DNA of 64,000 bases from Maribacter_C sp947494565 (GCF_047345415.1 NZ_JBLFEP010000005.1:496001-560000), one strand, 5' to 3'. Counted from the stretch's first letter, positions 54,845-64,000 are shown. Notes: generated by a model from the sequence alone, not told the origin. Made by a program: numbers and translations.

Positions 54845-56254
54845 ATGCGAAAAAAGAACAGGCGTCAAATATTTGAGAATATCGAAGTGATTGATGCTGG
54901 TGCCAAGGGAAAAACCATCGGAAAAGCTCCTGATGGTAGGGTGATTTTCATGACGAATACCGTACCCGGAGATGTTGTCGATGTTCAAACGACCAAGAAG
55001 CGAAAGAGTTACTTTGAGGGTCATGCCATAGAATTTAAGGCGTTGTCGGATAAACGTGTAGCAGCAGTTTGTTCCCATTTTGGCACATGTGGGGGATGTA
55101 AGTGGCAGCACATGGGTTATGAACATCAACTATGGTATAAGCAAAAAGAAGTCGAGAACAACCTTCTTAGGATCGGTCATCTTGAATTACCTGAAATCAA
55201 CCCTATACTCGGTGCTAAAGAACAGTATTTTTATCGGAACAAAATGGAGTTCTCCTTTTCGGATAGCCGCTGGTTGACACTCGAAGAGATACAGTCGGAT
55301 ACCGAAATAGCCGATAAAAATGCATTGGGATTTCATATTCCCGGTATGTGGGATAAAATTCTCGATATTAAAAAATGTCATTTACAGGCCGACCCGTCAA
55401 ATGCCATACGATTAGAGACCAAAGCTTTTGCAGAGCAGCATCAAATTCCATTTTTTAATCCGCGCCATCAAAAGGGCATGCTGCGTACCTTGATGATCCG
55501 TACCTCATCTATTGGAGAGGTTATGGTACTGATTCAGTTTTTCGAGGATCAACCCGATAAACGTGAGTTACTTTTAAACCACTTGGCCGAAACCTTTCCT
55601 GATATTACCGCGCTTCTTTATGTCATTAATCAAAAACAGAATGATACCATCTATGACCAAGAGGTCATCTGTCATTCCGGACGCGACCATATCTTTGAGG
55701 AAATGGAAGGTTTGAAGTTCAAGATAAATGCAAAGTCATTCTATCAGACCAATTCCGCTCAGGCCTACGAACTTTATAAACTGACCCGTGAATTAGCAGG
55801 TTTAACAGGAACCGAATTGGTATATGACCTTTATACAGGAACGGGTACCATTGCGCAATTCGTCTCAAAAAACGCAAAAAAAGTGATTGGAATCGAATCT
55901 GTACCTGAGGCCATTCAAGATGCCAAAGAGAACGCTAAGAATAACGGCTTGGAGAACCTTGATTTTCATGTAGGCGACATGAAAAATATCTTGAACGAAG
56001 AATTCATTGCGACCCATGGGGCACCTGACCTTATTATCACTGACCCTCCTCGGGATGGCATGCATAAAGATGTGGTACAACAGATTTTAAATGTCGGCCC
56101 TTCTAAAGTGGTCTATGTCAGTTGTAACAGTGCCACTCAGGCTAGGGATCTGGCGTTGATGAAAGAAATGTATACGGTAGAAAAAGTACAACCCGTAGAT
56201 ATGTTTCCACAGACCCATCACGTTGAAAATATCGTACTTTTAAAGAAGTTATAG
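54845..56254 (+). CDS. rlmD: 23S rRNA (uracil-C5) methyltransferase RlmD-type
   Basis: This 469-residue protein has an N-terminal TRAM-like domain, then the Fe-S cluster Cys C76, C82 and C85 (CSHFGTCGGC), a SAM-binding motif YDLYTGTGTIAQF and catalytic YVSCNSATQARDL. It methylates U1939-type uridines in 23S rRNA. Of the TrmA/RlmD group, position specificity is inferred. Confidence 0.92.
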   Translation: MRKKNRRQIFENIEVIDAGAKGKTIGKAPDGRVIFMTNTVPGDVVDVQTTKKRKSYFEGHAIEFKALSDKRVAAVCSHFGTCGGCKWQHMGYEHQLWYKQKEVENNLLRIGHLELPEINPILGAKEQYFYRNKMEFSFSDSRWLTLEEIQSDTEIADKNALGFHIPGMWDKILDIKKCHLQADPSNAIRLETKAFAEQHQIPFFNPRHQKGMLRTLMIRTSSIGEVMVLIQFFEDQPDKRELLLNHLAETFPDITALLYVINQKQNDTIYDQEVICHSGRDHIFEEMEGLKFKINAKSFYQTNSAQAYELYKLTRELAGLTGTELVYDLYTGTGTIAQFVSKNAKKVIGIESVPEAIQDAKENAKNNGLENLDFHVGDMKNILNEEFIATHGAPDLIITDPPRDGMHKDVVQQILNVGPSKVVYVSCNSATQARDLALMKEMYTVEKVQPVDMFPQTHHVENIVLLKKL

Positions 56255-56258
56255 ACTC

Positions 56259-56771
56259 ATGAACTATATAAAGATCGTTCTTTGTATTCTACTTTTATTC
56301 GCTGCGATCTCAGCATGCGAAAAAGATGATATTTGTGTTGAGGGAGATACACCTCAATTGGTCATTCGTTTTTACGATGCAGAAAACACGACCGAGTTCA
56401 AGGAAGTACCGAGCCTCAGAGTTGTAGGAGCGGGAAAAGAGGTGACCGTGAGTACCTTCACTGACCGTGGCAGCCTTGACTCGATTGCCATACCGCTCAA
56501 TCCCGGAGAGAATATCTCTGAATTTTTATTTATCATCGATTCGGCCGATGACGATGAAGGTTTCGAAGCGGGCAACATCGATGGCCTTGATTTCTCCTAT
56601 GAAGTTCAAGAAGAATTCATTGGAAGGGCATGTGGTTTTATCGCCAATTACGAGAACTTAGACGCGGCTATCACACCCGATACCGAAAACTGGATACAGA
56701 ATGTGGAAATTGCCAAAGCTATGGTAAAAACCGAAGATACCTTATCAGCCCATGTCAAGATATTTCATTAG
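56259..56771 (+). CDS. DUF6452 lipoprotein
   Basis: This 170-residue lipoprotein (lipobox ending at Cys20, ISACEKDD) has a mature part with CVEGDTPQLVIRFYD and VPSLRVVGAG, the pattern of the DUF6452 family, which commonly follows rlmD in Flavobacteria. Function unknown. It overlaps the next gene by 20 bases. Confidence 0.82.
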   Translation: MNYIKIVLCILLLFAAISACEKDDICVEGDTPQLVIRFYDAENTTEFKEVPSLRVVGAGKEVTVSTFTDRGSLDSIAIPLNPGENISEFLFIIDSADDDEGFEAGNIDGLDFSYEVQEEFIGRACGFIANYENLDAAITPDTENWIQNVEIAKAMVKTEDTLSAHVKIFH

Positions 56772-57558
56772 TTTATTTCTTTTGTCGATTGGGTTTCTGG
56801 TTTCGGCGCAGGAAGAACCGATAGAACCACAACCCAAAGACAGTGTGGCACAACAAGAAACAATTGGACCACAAACCAAGGATAGTCCCCGTTATATGGA
56901 ATCATATGGCCTCCGCGTGGGCGTAGACCTAAGTAGACCTACGATTACATTTTTTGAACCGGAGTACACGGGTTTTGAACTTGTCGGTGACTACCGAATT
57001 ACCCAGAATCTGTATTTAGCAGCCGAACTGGGTAACGAAAAAAGAGACCGGCAAGAAGATCTATACAACTTTACGACATCGGGTAGTTATATCAAGGTGG
57101 GTATCGATTTCAACACCTATGGAAATTGGCTTGATGAACAAAATTTAATTTATATCGGAGGGCGTGTTGCCTATAGTAGTTTTAGTCAGACCTTGAATGA
57201 TTTTCAAATTTATGATTCGAATCGCTATTGGAATCCGGATGATTTTCCTGTGGGTTCGACAGAAGCTCGGGAGTTTTCAGGTTTGAACGCGATTTGGCTC
57301 GAATTCGTTTTGGGTGTCAAAGCGGAGCTATTGGCAAATATTTTTCTGGGAGGTAGTGTTCGTTTAGGGGCCTATGTTACAAATGATGAACCTGAAAATT
57401 TTAGGAACCTTTTTATACCCGGATTCAACAAGGTGACAGACGGTGCAAGGTTCGGTATCGGATATAATTTCACACTCTCTTATTTCCTTCCCTTGTACAA
57501 AAAACCAAGGGTGAACAAGAAGAAAAAAATAACGCCACCAGTCGAAGAAGAGCAGTAA
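56752..57558 (+). CDS. DUF6048 outer-membrane-like protein
   Basis: This 268-residue protein has a signal peptide (MSRYFISLFLLSIGFLVSAQ) and then a beta-barrel-like sequence (YGLRVGVDLSRPTITFFE, YIGGRVAYSSFSQTL, IFLGGSVRLGAYVT). It fits the DUF6048 family, a neighbour of DUF6452. The tail is basic. Function unknown. Confidence 0.82.
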   Translation: MSRYFISLFLLSIGFLVSAQEEPIEPQPKDSVAQQETIGPQTKDSPRYMESYGLRVGVDLSRPTITFFEPEYTGFELVGDYRITQNLYLAAELGNEKRDRQEDLYNFTTSGSYIKVGIDFNTYGNWLDEQNLIYIGGRVAYSSFSQTLNDFQIYDSNRYWNPDDFPVGSTEAREFSGLNAIWLEFVLGVKAELLANIFLGGSVRLGAYVTNDEPENFRNLFIPGFNKVTDGARFGIGYNFTLSYFLPLYKKPRVNKKKKITPPVEEEQ

Positions 57559-57560
57559 TA

Positions 57561-58748
57561 TTATTCCTGCACTAAATTATTCTTGGCCTTCTTACTGCCC
57601 TCGTACATTACGTATTTGACCAAACGAGACTCCAAATGACTATTGAAGACCTTGATTTTTCTTGAAGGCCTTAAACCGACATACTTTAAGGCCTCTAAAT
57701 TAGAGGTTATAAACCACGCCTCGGTACCTGGATACTCTTGTTTTAAGGTATCTCCGATATCGGAGTAAAAAGCTTCCACATCAAAACCGGAATCCAAACC
57801 GCGGCGGTCCAAGCGTTCACCATAAGGTGGATTGAAAACGATATGCAAATGCGTATCGGTAGGTTTGGCGGTCTCAAAAAAGTTCTTTCGTTCGATCGTA
57901 ATATACTCCGAAAGGTTGGCGCTTTCGGCATTAGCAATGGCCTTTCTTACAGCCGAAGGCGCTTTGTCGTAACCGATGATCTTATGATGAAATTCACGGG
58001 TTTTGTTCAAGCTAGCATTGACGATCTTTTCAAAGAGCGTCGCATCGAAATCCTCCCATTTCTCAAAAGCGAATTCTTTTCTATTGATGTTCACCGGAAT
58101 GTTGCAGGCAATCATGGCCGCCTCGGTCAGTAGGGTGCCACTACCGCACATGGGATCTAAAAAATCACATTGTCCGTCCCACCCACTCAACAAGAGAAGT
58201 CCTGCTGCAAGTACTTCATTGATCGGGGCAATGTTCGTTGCCATACGATAGCCTCTTTGATGCAACGAACGCCCAGAACTATCTAGTGAAATGGTACACT
58301 GTTGTTTGTGTATGTGAATGTTCAAGCGAACGTCAGGGTGCTTTACATCAACACTGGGCCGCTTTCCTTCCGTATCACGAAATTTGTCAACAATAGCATC
58401 TTTTGCTTTTTGAGAGACATAGAGCGAATGTGTAAAATGATCCGAGTTCACCGTTGTGTCTATGGCGAAGGTGGTATCGACGGAGAGATAATCCCCCCAA
58501 TCCATGGTATAGATTTTACGATACAGTTCGTTCTCGTTCCGTACTGAAAAAGAATGAATGGGCTTGAGTACTTTAATAGCTGTTCGTAAGCAGAGGTTGG
58601 CCTTATACATAAAACCGGTATCCCCTTCAAAAGAAACATTTCGAACGCCTTCGACCACATGACCAGCACCAAGATTTCGAAGTTCTTTGCCTAAAATCTC
58701 CTCGAAACCAAAAAGGGTTTTGGCGACCATTTTAAAATTATTGTTCAT
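57561..58748 (-). CDS. THUMP-domain RNA methyltransferase, RlmL-like
   Basis: This 395-residue protein has an N-terminal THUMP domain (GFEEILGKELRNLGAGHVVEG) and then SAM-binding FLDPMCGSGTLLTEA, and the N6-adenine or guanine catalytic motif VFNPPYGERLD. It methylates guanine in rRNA or tRNA. ATG 58748 is used instead of the longer frame to 58817, which would cross the promoter palindrome. Confidence 0.92.
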   Translation of the reverse strand: MNNNFKMVAKTLFGFEEILGKELRNLGAGHVVEGVRNVSFEGDTGFMYKANLCLRTAIKVLKPIHSFSVRNENELYRKIYTMDWGDYLSVDTTFAIDTTVNSDHFTHSLYVSQKAKDAIVDKFRDTEGKRPSVDVKHPDVRLNIHIHKQQCTISLDSSGRSLHQRGYRMATNIAPINEVLAAGLLLLSGWDGQCDFLDPMCGSGTLLTEAAMIACNIPVNINRKEFAFEKWEDFDATLFEKIVNASLNKTREFHHKIIGYDKAPSAVRKAIANAESANLSEYITIERKNFFETAKPTDTHLHIVFNPPYGERLDRRGLDSGFDVEAFYSDIGDTLKQEYPGTEAWFITSNLEALKYVGLRPSRKIKVFNSHLESRLVKYVMYEGSKKAKNNLVQE

Positions 58749-58768
58749 CCTTGTAATTATGATTGCCA

Positions 58769-58787
58769 CAAAAATACTGTATTTTTG
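58769..58787. promoter_or_regulatory. Palindrome with a -7 box on each strand
   Basis: CAAAAATAC, T, GTATTTTTG form a perfect 19-base inverted repeat. Each strand carries TATTTTTG, a perfect TAnnTTTG box, pointing to the RlmL-like gene and to the ZIP gene. No good -33 element is present. Confidence 0.5.
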
Positions 58788-58835
58788 CCCCTTACTAGTA
58801 CATCGGAAATCGAACAATCACCTAACCGAGTTTGA

Positions 58836-59507
58836 ATGACCTATCTGCTTCCCATTCTGGGAGTTTTGCTGAGTTTTGTATTTGTTCTCGTCGTAAGACC
58901 AAAAAGTAAGGAAAACTTCAAGTTATTACTGGCATTCAGCGGCGCGTTCTTATTAGCCTTAACGATTTTCGAACTTTTTCCTTCGGTTTATGAAAATTCA
59001 GATGCAAAAACTATTGGGGTCTTCGTCTTGCTCGGTATTTTGCTTCAGATTTTTCTTGAGTTTTTCTCCAAAGGGGCGGAACACGGTCATGTTCATCTAG
59101 ATAAAAATAAAAGCAATTTTCCCTGGTTATTATTTCTTAGCCTTTCAATCCATGCGCTTCTAGAAGGTTTTCCCATTGAAAAACACGAGACTATAATTTA
59201 TGGCATCCTTATCCATAAAATTCCTATTGCAATAATTTTGAGCATCTTTTTAGTAGAGTCCAAAGTAAAACTGGTAAAGGCGGTATTCTTCATACTTCTT
59301 TTCGCCCTAATGACACCTTTAGGTAGTCTAATTGCCGCCAACTTTGAGTTTGTAAATACCTACTATGCGCCCCTTACGGCTTTGGTCATCGGTGTGTTTT
59401 TACATATCTCGACGGTTATACTCTTTGAAAGTTCGGAAGGACATAAGTTCAATTTGAGAAAAATAGCAGTTATTGTTTTGGGAATTCTAATTGCCTATTT
59501 TCTGTAG
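58836..59507 (+). CDS. ZIP-family metal transporter
   Basis: This 223-residue protein has six or more hydrophobic helices, the His-rich loop EHGHVHLDKNKS and the transmembrane sites SIHALLEGFPIE and IHKIPIAIILS, in which the family His/Glu residues line the metal path. It moves zinc or another divalent metal. It is immediately followed by the DUF4268 gene. Confidence 0.88.
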   Translation: MTYLLPILGVLLSFVFVLVVRPKSKENFKLLLAFSGAFLLALTIFELFPSVYENSDAKTIGVFVLLGILLQIFLEFFSKGAEHGHVHLDKNKSNFPWLLFLSLSIHALLEGFPIEKHETIIYGILIHKIPIAIILSIFLVESKVKLVKAVFFILLFALMTPLGSLIAANFEFVNTYYAPLTALVIGVFLHISTVILFESSEGHKFNLRKIAVIVLGILIAYFL

Positions 59508-59936
59508 ATGTTCAGCAAAGAGGAATCAAAAAAACTACGACAGGAATTCTGGATTTCCTTTGGGAAGTCGTACCCTAGAAAATGGGTATTGTATAACACC
59601 AAGGTAAAAGGCTTGATTTTTCGCTTCCATTTTGATTTGAAAAAGGCCATGGTCTCCATGGATGTGGAACATCCCGATTTAGAGGTTCGCATTGCGCTCT
59701 GGGAAAAAATCGTTTCCTTAAGATCTATCCTAAAGGAGGAGTTTTTATCTAGTTCCACTTTCGAAGACTGTTTTCTATTGGAAAACGGCAAAGAGCTATC
59801 AAGGGTTTATGTAGTGCTGAATCAGGTATCGATCCACAACAAAAATACGTGGAGGGAAACAATGGTTTTCCTGAACCAAAGTATGATTTCCTTCGAACGT
59901 TTTTTTTATGAATATCAAGAAATGCTATCGGATTGA
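59508..59936 (+). CDS. DUF4268 protein
   Basis: This 142-residue protein has FWISFGKSYPRKW, VKGLIFRFHFDLKKAMVSMDV and the C-terminal TMVFLNQSMISFERFFYEYQEML, all typical of DUF4268. Function unknown. The start directly follows the ZIP stop codon (TAGATG). Confidence 0.85.
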   Translation: MFSKEESKKLRQEFWISFGKSYPRKWVLYNTKVKGLIFRFHFDLKKAMVSMDVEHPDLEVRIALWEKIVSLRSILKEEFLSSSTFEDCFLLENGKELSRVYVVLNQVSIHNKNTWRETMVFLNQSMISFERFFYEYQEMLSD

Positions 59937-59949
59937 CCGATGAGCAACC

Positions 59950-61017
59950 TTAGACCCGATGCAGCTTATAAGGATAAATCTTACCCGCATTCCACTGACA
60001 CACATAGAGGTTTTTATCGTTGTCGACACAAACATCATGGCAGTGTTTGAAGATGGGTTGCTTTTGTAACATTAATTGAAGTTTCCCTTTTTCATCATAG
60101 GTCGGCCGCGTACCTCCCGGATTGGACACCACCTTATTTTCTTTGTCGAGAACGGTCACAAACCCTTTGTTCAGTTGCATATTATAATTGCCTTCCGTCA
60201 TTCCGAAACAAACCCCGGAATAGATATTTTCATCGTCAATAACCGGACGACTAATAAATAGTCCTGGCATGTAAAAAGTCTCTAAATAATCCCCATCCAT
60301 GGAGAAACGCTTGAACGAATTTTTAATACGGGCCGAACATATCAGTGTCGGGTAATTACTATCACGGGAATCAATGGCCACGCCATGTGCCTGTTTGAAT
60401 TTATCTACGGCCAAAAAACTGTCGCCCCCGAATTTTCGAATAAACTTACCTTGCGCATCATATTGCACTATAAATTGCGATCCATACCCGTCTGACACAT
60501 AAATATCCCCATTTGGACCAACGGCCGTTTCGGTAGGGCTGTACCGCATATTCGTTTCATAGGCCCCAATTGTATTCGGCGCATCCAACTCCATGACGAT
60601 AGCTCCGCTCAACGTGGTTTTTATGACCCTTCCTGACGCGGTATCCGTGATATAGAGAAACTCTTCCCCTCCTTCATCATGAATCGACAGTCCATGAGCG
60701 CCTTTTAGCTCTAACGACCAACTGTTTAAAAGCTTGCCGCTCGTATCATAAACAAGTATGTTGTTCCTCGTATGATCTGTCAAAAGAAAAAGTCGTTCTT
60801 GACGATCCATGACCATTTCATGGCAATTGTTAACTGGGTATTTTTCGGAATCAAGATCTCCCCACCTTTTTTCTAGTCGATATTTGAAATCTCCATGACC
60901 GAGCACGGTTTCTTCCAATCTAGGTTTAGTCGGCATGATATAGAACGGCACAATGGTAGATACTAAGGTGGCGCTCCCGTTTTTGAGCGTTTTTTTTAAA
61001 AATTTTCTTCTTTTCAT
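59950..61017 (-). CDS. Tat-exported NHL-repeat protein
   Basis: This 355-residue protein has a Tat signal (RRKFLKK) and then a six-bladed NHL-type propeller (GHGDFKYRLEKRWGDLD, LSIHDEGGEEFLYITD, TAVGPNGDIYVSDGYG, CHDVCVDNDKNLYVCQWNAGKIY). It resembles peptidyl-hydroxyglycine amidating lyase-like propellers used in planctomycete-style modules. It follows the DUF1501 gene by 8 bases. Confidence 0.85.
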   Translation of the reverse strand: MKRRKFLKKTLKNGSATLVSTIVPFYIMPTKPRLEETVLGHGDFKYRLEKRWGDLDSEKYPVNNCHEMVMDRQERLFLLTDHTRNNILVYDTSGKLLNSWSLELKGAHGLSIHDEGGEEFLYITDTASGRVIKTTLSGAIVMELDAPNTIGAYETNMRYSPTETAVGPNGDIYVSDGYGSQFIVQYDAQGKFIRKFGGDSFLAVDKFKQAHGVAIDSRDSNYPTLICSARIKNSFKRFSMDGDYLETFYMPGLFISRPVIDDENIYSGVCFGMTEGNYNMQLNKGFVTVLDKENKVVSNPGGTRPTYDEKGKLQLMLQKQPIFKHCHDVCVDNDKNLYVCQWNAGKIYPYKLHRV

Positions 61018-61025
61018 GTTTTTGA

Positions 61026-62507
61026 TTAGGCTAGAATATCCTTTACCACATGACCATGAACGTCCGTCAATCGGAACCGTCTACCTTGGTGCTTAAACGT
61101 CAATCTTTCATGATCTATGCCAAGCAAGTGCATCAAGGTGGCCTGAAAATCGTGAACGTGCACTCCATTTTGGATTACATTATAACTGAATTCGTCGGTC
61201 TCACCATACACCATGCCCGCCTTCACACCCGCTCCGGCCATCCACATCGTAAAGCAGCCTGGGTGGTGATCACGGCCATAATTATCAGCTGTTAATCGTC
61301 CTTGTGAGAAACTGGTCCTTCCAAATTCCCCGCCCCAAATGACCAACGTATCCTCTAGCAGTCCCCTTTGTTTCAAATCGGTAATCAAACCAGCAGTAGC
61401 TTGGTCGGTGCCCAACGCCTGTCGTTTGATTCCCCTGGGGAGTCCTCCATGTTGATCCCAACCCATGTGGTATAGTTGGATAAACTTGACATCCTTTTCC
61501 GCCAAACGTCGGGCCTGCAGGCAATTGGCCGCAAAGGTTCCTGGGGTTTTAGCATCTTCACCATACAAATCATAGATGTAATCGGGTTCATTCGATGTAT
61601 CTACTGCCTCGGGAACCGAATTTTGCATCCGGTATGCCATCTCATATTGATTGATCTTGGACTTAATTTCAGGGTCCTTCCAAACATCATATTGTTCATT
61701 GTTCAACTCGGCAATGTAATCCAAAGCCCTTCGTCGATCATGATCATGTACTCCATGCGGATTGTTCAAGTAAAGCACAGGATCTTTACCGGACCGAAAT
61801 TGAACTCCTTGGTGGTGCGAGGGTAAAAAACCATTGCCCCATGCTGCAGAACTCAGAGGTTGCGCCCCACCCCCTTTGGAAAGCATGACCACAAAATTGG
61901 GTAAATCTTTATTATCACTTCCTAAACCGTAGCTCAACCAAGATCCTATGGAAGGTCGGCCACTGAGCTGCGAACCTGTTTGAACGAACATAACCGCAGG
62001 TTCATGATTAATTGCTTCTGTATACATCGACTTGATGATACAAAGGTCATCGACAATTTTGGAGGTGTACGGAAAAAGCTCACTGACCCAAGCACCTGAT
62101 TGTCCATACTGCTTAAAATCATAAATCGATTGTACCAAAGGAAACGTCGATTGCGAGGTTACCATTCCTGAGTTGCGTTGCGTACCTCGAACCGAATCCG
62201 GAATTTCTTGTCCGTGCCATTTTTTCATTTCGGGTTTATAATCAAAAGTCTCCAACTGCGATGGTCCACCGCTTTGAAAAAGATAGATTACACGCTTCGC
62301 TCTGGCCGGAAAATGAGTCCCTTTTAAGAATCCCTCCGGACCGGGAATCAGCGAAGGCTTCTTTGGCAATATCAGGTCATTGGCCAACGTGGTTGTCGGC
62401 CCCAATAAGCTGGACAGTGCCAAGGCACCAAAACCCAATGAAGTTTTCTTTAAAAAGCCCCTTCGGCTTTCTTCAAATTCCTTTGCTTTCTTCAATTCGT
62501 TCATCAT
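61026..62507 (-). CDS. DUF1501 sulfatase-fold protein, Tat-exported
   Basis: This 493-residue protein has a Tat signal (SRRGFLKKTSLGFGALALSS, R15-R16). The mature domain (YLFQSGGPSQLETFDYKPEM, WGNGFLPSHHQGVQF, YHMGWDQHGG, VIWGGEFGRTSFSQG, GRDHHPGCFTMWMAG, MHLLGIDHERLTF) matches DUF1501, an alkaline-phosphatase-like fold related to sulfatases. The substrate is unknown. It starts 6 bases after the PSD1-type gene stops. Confidence 0.92.
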   Translation of the reverse strand: MMNELKKAKEFEESRRGFLKKTSLGFGALALSSLLGPTTTLANDLILPKKPSLIPGPEGFLKGTHFPARAKRVIYLFQSGGPSQLETFDYKPEMKKWHGQEIPDSVRGTQRNSGMVTSQSTFPLVQSIYDFKQYGQSGAWVSELFPYTSKIVDDLCIIKSMYTEAINHEPAVMFVQTGSQLSGRPSIGSWLSYGLGSDNKDLPNFVVMLSKGGGAQPLSSAAWGNGFLPSHHQGVQFRSGKDPVLYLNNPHGVHDHDRRRALDYIAELNNEQYDVWKDPEIKSKINQYEMAYRMQNSVPEAVDTSNEPDYIYDLYGEDAKTPGTFAANCLQARRLAEKDVKFIQLYHMGWDQHGGLPRGIKRQALGTDQATAGLITDLKQRGLLEDTLVIWGGEFGRTSFSQGRLTADNYGRDHHPGCFTMWMAGAGVKAGMVYGETDEFSYNVIQNGVHVHDFQATLMHLLGIDHERLTFKHQGRRFRLTDVHGHVVKDILA

Positions 62508-62513
62508 AACGGA

Positions 62514-64000
62514 TTATCTGATTGTATAGCCTTCAGAGGTGTTCATGACACCATTGATTACCGTCGCCAAGGACGCTACCATTACTGGATCAGAGCTACT
62601 TTTTATTTTCGTTTCACCCATATTCAAATAGGCAATGGCATCTTCCTTCCTCCTCGAAAAACGATTTTGCTCATCCCTCAAAAATTTTCGCAATACCTTC
62701 ATTTCATTGGACTGCGGCATTCGACCGGTGCTCAATTGAAAAGCTCGTTCCAGTTGCTTTTGAGGCTGACCACCTAGTTCATCAAGAATACTTTCGGCAA
62801 GTATGTAAGACGCCTCAACAAACTGCGGGTCATTCAGCAATACTAAGGCCTGCAAGGGGGTGCTCGTCTGTCGTCGACGCACCGTACATACACTGCGATC
62901 ACCTGCATCGAAGATTTGCATCGAAGGCGGCGCTGATGTCCTTTTCCAAATCGTATATAAACTTCTGCGGTAGAGTCCCGGACCCGGTTTCTGCTTATAG
63001 CGATAGCGCCATGGTTTATTGCTTATTTCATCCCAGAGTCCATCCGGTTGATACGGATAAACACTTGGTCCCCCAATTTTACCCGCAAGCAACCCACTTA
63101 TTGCCAAAGCATTATCGCGTATCATTTCAGCGGTCATCCGCATACTTGGGCCCCTTGCTAGAAGTACATTGTCAACGTCTATATCAAGCAGGTCAGGCCT
63201 CATTTGAGAGCTCTGTTGGTAGGTACTTGACATCACGATCAACTTGTGCATTTTTTTGATATCCCAGCCTGATTCGATGAATGTAACGGCGAGCCAATCG
63301 AGTAGCTCAGGGTGTGAGGGAAGGCTCCCTTGATTGCCAAAGTCGTCTGCGGTCTCGACCAATCCCCTGCCGAAATGCATTTGCCACAAGCGATTCACAA
63401 AAACCCTTGCGGTCAGCGGGTTTTCTTTATCAAAGAGCCATTTTGAGAGCCCCAATCGATTTCTTGGAAATTCCTTTTTAAATGGCATAATCGCCTCCGG
63501 TACATCGGGAAGGACTTCTTCCGTAGGCGCATCGTACATTCCACGGTCCAAAATGTAGGTGGGGCGGGGCTCCGGTATATCACCAAGCACCATAATCTCT
63601 TTAATAGGTTCCAAGACCGAGATACGTTCCTGTCGCAATTTCTGAAGCTTTTTTCGCGCGACTTCTGGGTCTTGACCAAGGGTCTGGTGATAGAACTCCT
63701 TTATTTTCTCACTTTCTTTGGCCATATCAGCAGCCTTTATTGCCTTGTTGGCAAATTGCACCTCCAAAGAGGATAATTCGCGACTGTAGATCTTTAGGTT
63801 ATCGATACCGCCATCTTTGAAAGTTTTAAACTTATCCCGTACGCCCAAAGTAAATCCATGGAAAGGATAGTTATGGCTGTTCTTCTTAAATAATATGGAT
63901 TTATAGAGGTTATCAATTTCAACGTTCACTGGAACTTCATGTCCGTCAAGGTAAAGCCGTACCCCACTGGCCTTGGCCAAACCATCATAGCTGACCGTCA
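62514..64000 (-). CDS. DUF1553 protein with LamG-like domain (5' part outside window)
   Basis: The visible part begins TVSYDGLAKASGVRLYLDG, the edge of a LamG domain, and continues with DUF1553 (NPLTARVFVNRLWQMHFGRGL, FGNQGSLPSHPELLDWLAV, RDNALAISGLLAGKIGGPSVYPYQPDG, CTVRRRQTSTPLQALVLLNDP). Full-length proteins of this planctomycete-cytochrome/PSD1 type carry upstream cytochrome c and DUF1549 domains, expected just past base 64000. The frame is open at the edge. It heads the three-gene module. Confidence 0.9.
   Translation of the reverse strand, partial: TVSYDGLAKASGVRLYLDGHEVPVNVEIDNLYKSILFKKNSHNYPFHGFTLGVRDKFKTFKDGGIDNLKIYSRELSSLEVQFANKAIKAADMAKESEKIKEFYHQTLGQDPEVARKKLQKLRQERISVLEPIKEIMVLGDIPEPRPTYILDRGMYDAPTEEVLPDVPEAIMPFKKEFPRNRLGLSKWLFDKENPLTARVFVNRLWQMHFGRGLVETADDFGNQGSLPSHPELLDWLAVTFIESGWDIKKMHKLIVMSSTYQQSSQMRPDLLDIDVDNVLLARGPSMRMTAEMIRDNALAISGLLAGKIGGPSVYPYQPDGLWDEISNKPWRYRYKQKPGPGLYRRSLYTIWKRTSAPPSMQIFDAGDRSVCTVRRRQTSTPLQALVLLNDPQFVEASYILAESILDELGGQPQKQLERAFQLSTGRMPQSNEMKVLRKFLRDEQNRFSRRKEDAIAYLNMGETKIKSSSDPVMVASLATVINGVMNTSEGYTIR

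Noticed and set aside
1..64000. tRNA, rRNA, prophage or genomic-island boundaries
   Set aside because: No tRNA-like structure, integrase, attachment repeat or phage gene was seen, and codon use looks even throughout by eye.

Overview
The window looks like chromosome from a marine member of the Flavobacteriaceae (Bacteroidota). The pointers are flavobacterial lineage genes (DUF6452 and DUF6048 next to rlmD, DUF349, tandem DUF368, a RocD with a Cys insertion), promoters of the TTTG-N19-TAnnTTTG type, weak or absent Shine-Dalgarno sequences, and a 6S-like RNA between zapA and rny. Gene content is dense. I see no tRNA, rRNA, CRISPR, phage or IS. The genus cannot be fixed from the sequence alone.

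Left part (1 to about 25 kb) is a molybdenum-hydroxylase island. On the minus strand from 5983 downward lies coxM-coxS-coxL-coxG-coxD-coxE, the last cut by the window edge. CoxL carries the form I active-site motif AYRCSFR and the gene order is M-S-L, so this is predicted to be a true aerobic CO dehydrogenase with a Cu-S-Mo centre. Divergent from it are a cysteine desulfurase, a monomeric-sarcosine-oxidase-like flavoenzyme and a DoxX-like membrane protein. Further right are an XdhC/CoxI-type chaperone, moaA, moeA and a Cys-containing membrane protein. A second, Tat-exported Mo hydroxylase (iorA/iorB type) then heads an operon with moaD, moaE, moaC, mobA, a moeB-rhodanese fusion and a TauE/SafE permease. 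Between the two halves sits a small surface module: two paralogous secreted beta-sandwich proteins divergent from a transmembrane protein with a DNA-binding-like N-terminus.

The middle (25 to 46 kb) is mostly housekeeping: an SpoU methyltransferase, a Ste24-type M48 protease, SpoT/Rel, Fur, PurA, an OstA-like protein, a class III aminotransferase, a TPR protein, two DUF368 polyprenyl-phosphate transporters, AroE, a DUF349 protein with an acidic repeat, a small cytochrome c, RNase Y, the 6S-like RNA, ZapA and an M23 peptidase.

The right part (46 to 64 kb) has a TonB-dependent receptor, a second cysteine desulfurase, small membrane proteins and lipoproteins, an Smr-domain protein, RocD, an ECF sigma factor with a membrane partner, RlmD, a THUMP methyltransferase, a ZIP transporter and DUF4268. 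The window ends in a planctomycete-style trio: a DUF1553 protein cut by the edge, a Tat-exported DUF1501 protein and a Tat-exported NHL-repeat protein.

Non-coding features of note are heptameric tandem repeats in three gaps of the cox operon, REP-like palindromes between operons, and several hairpin terminators.
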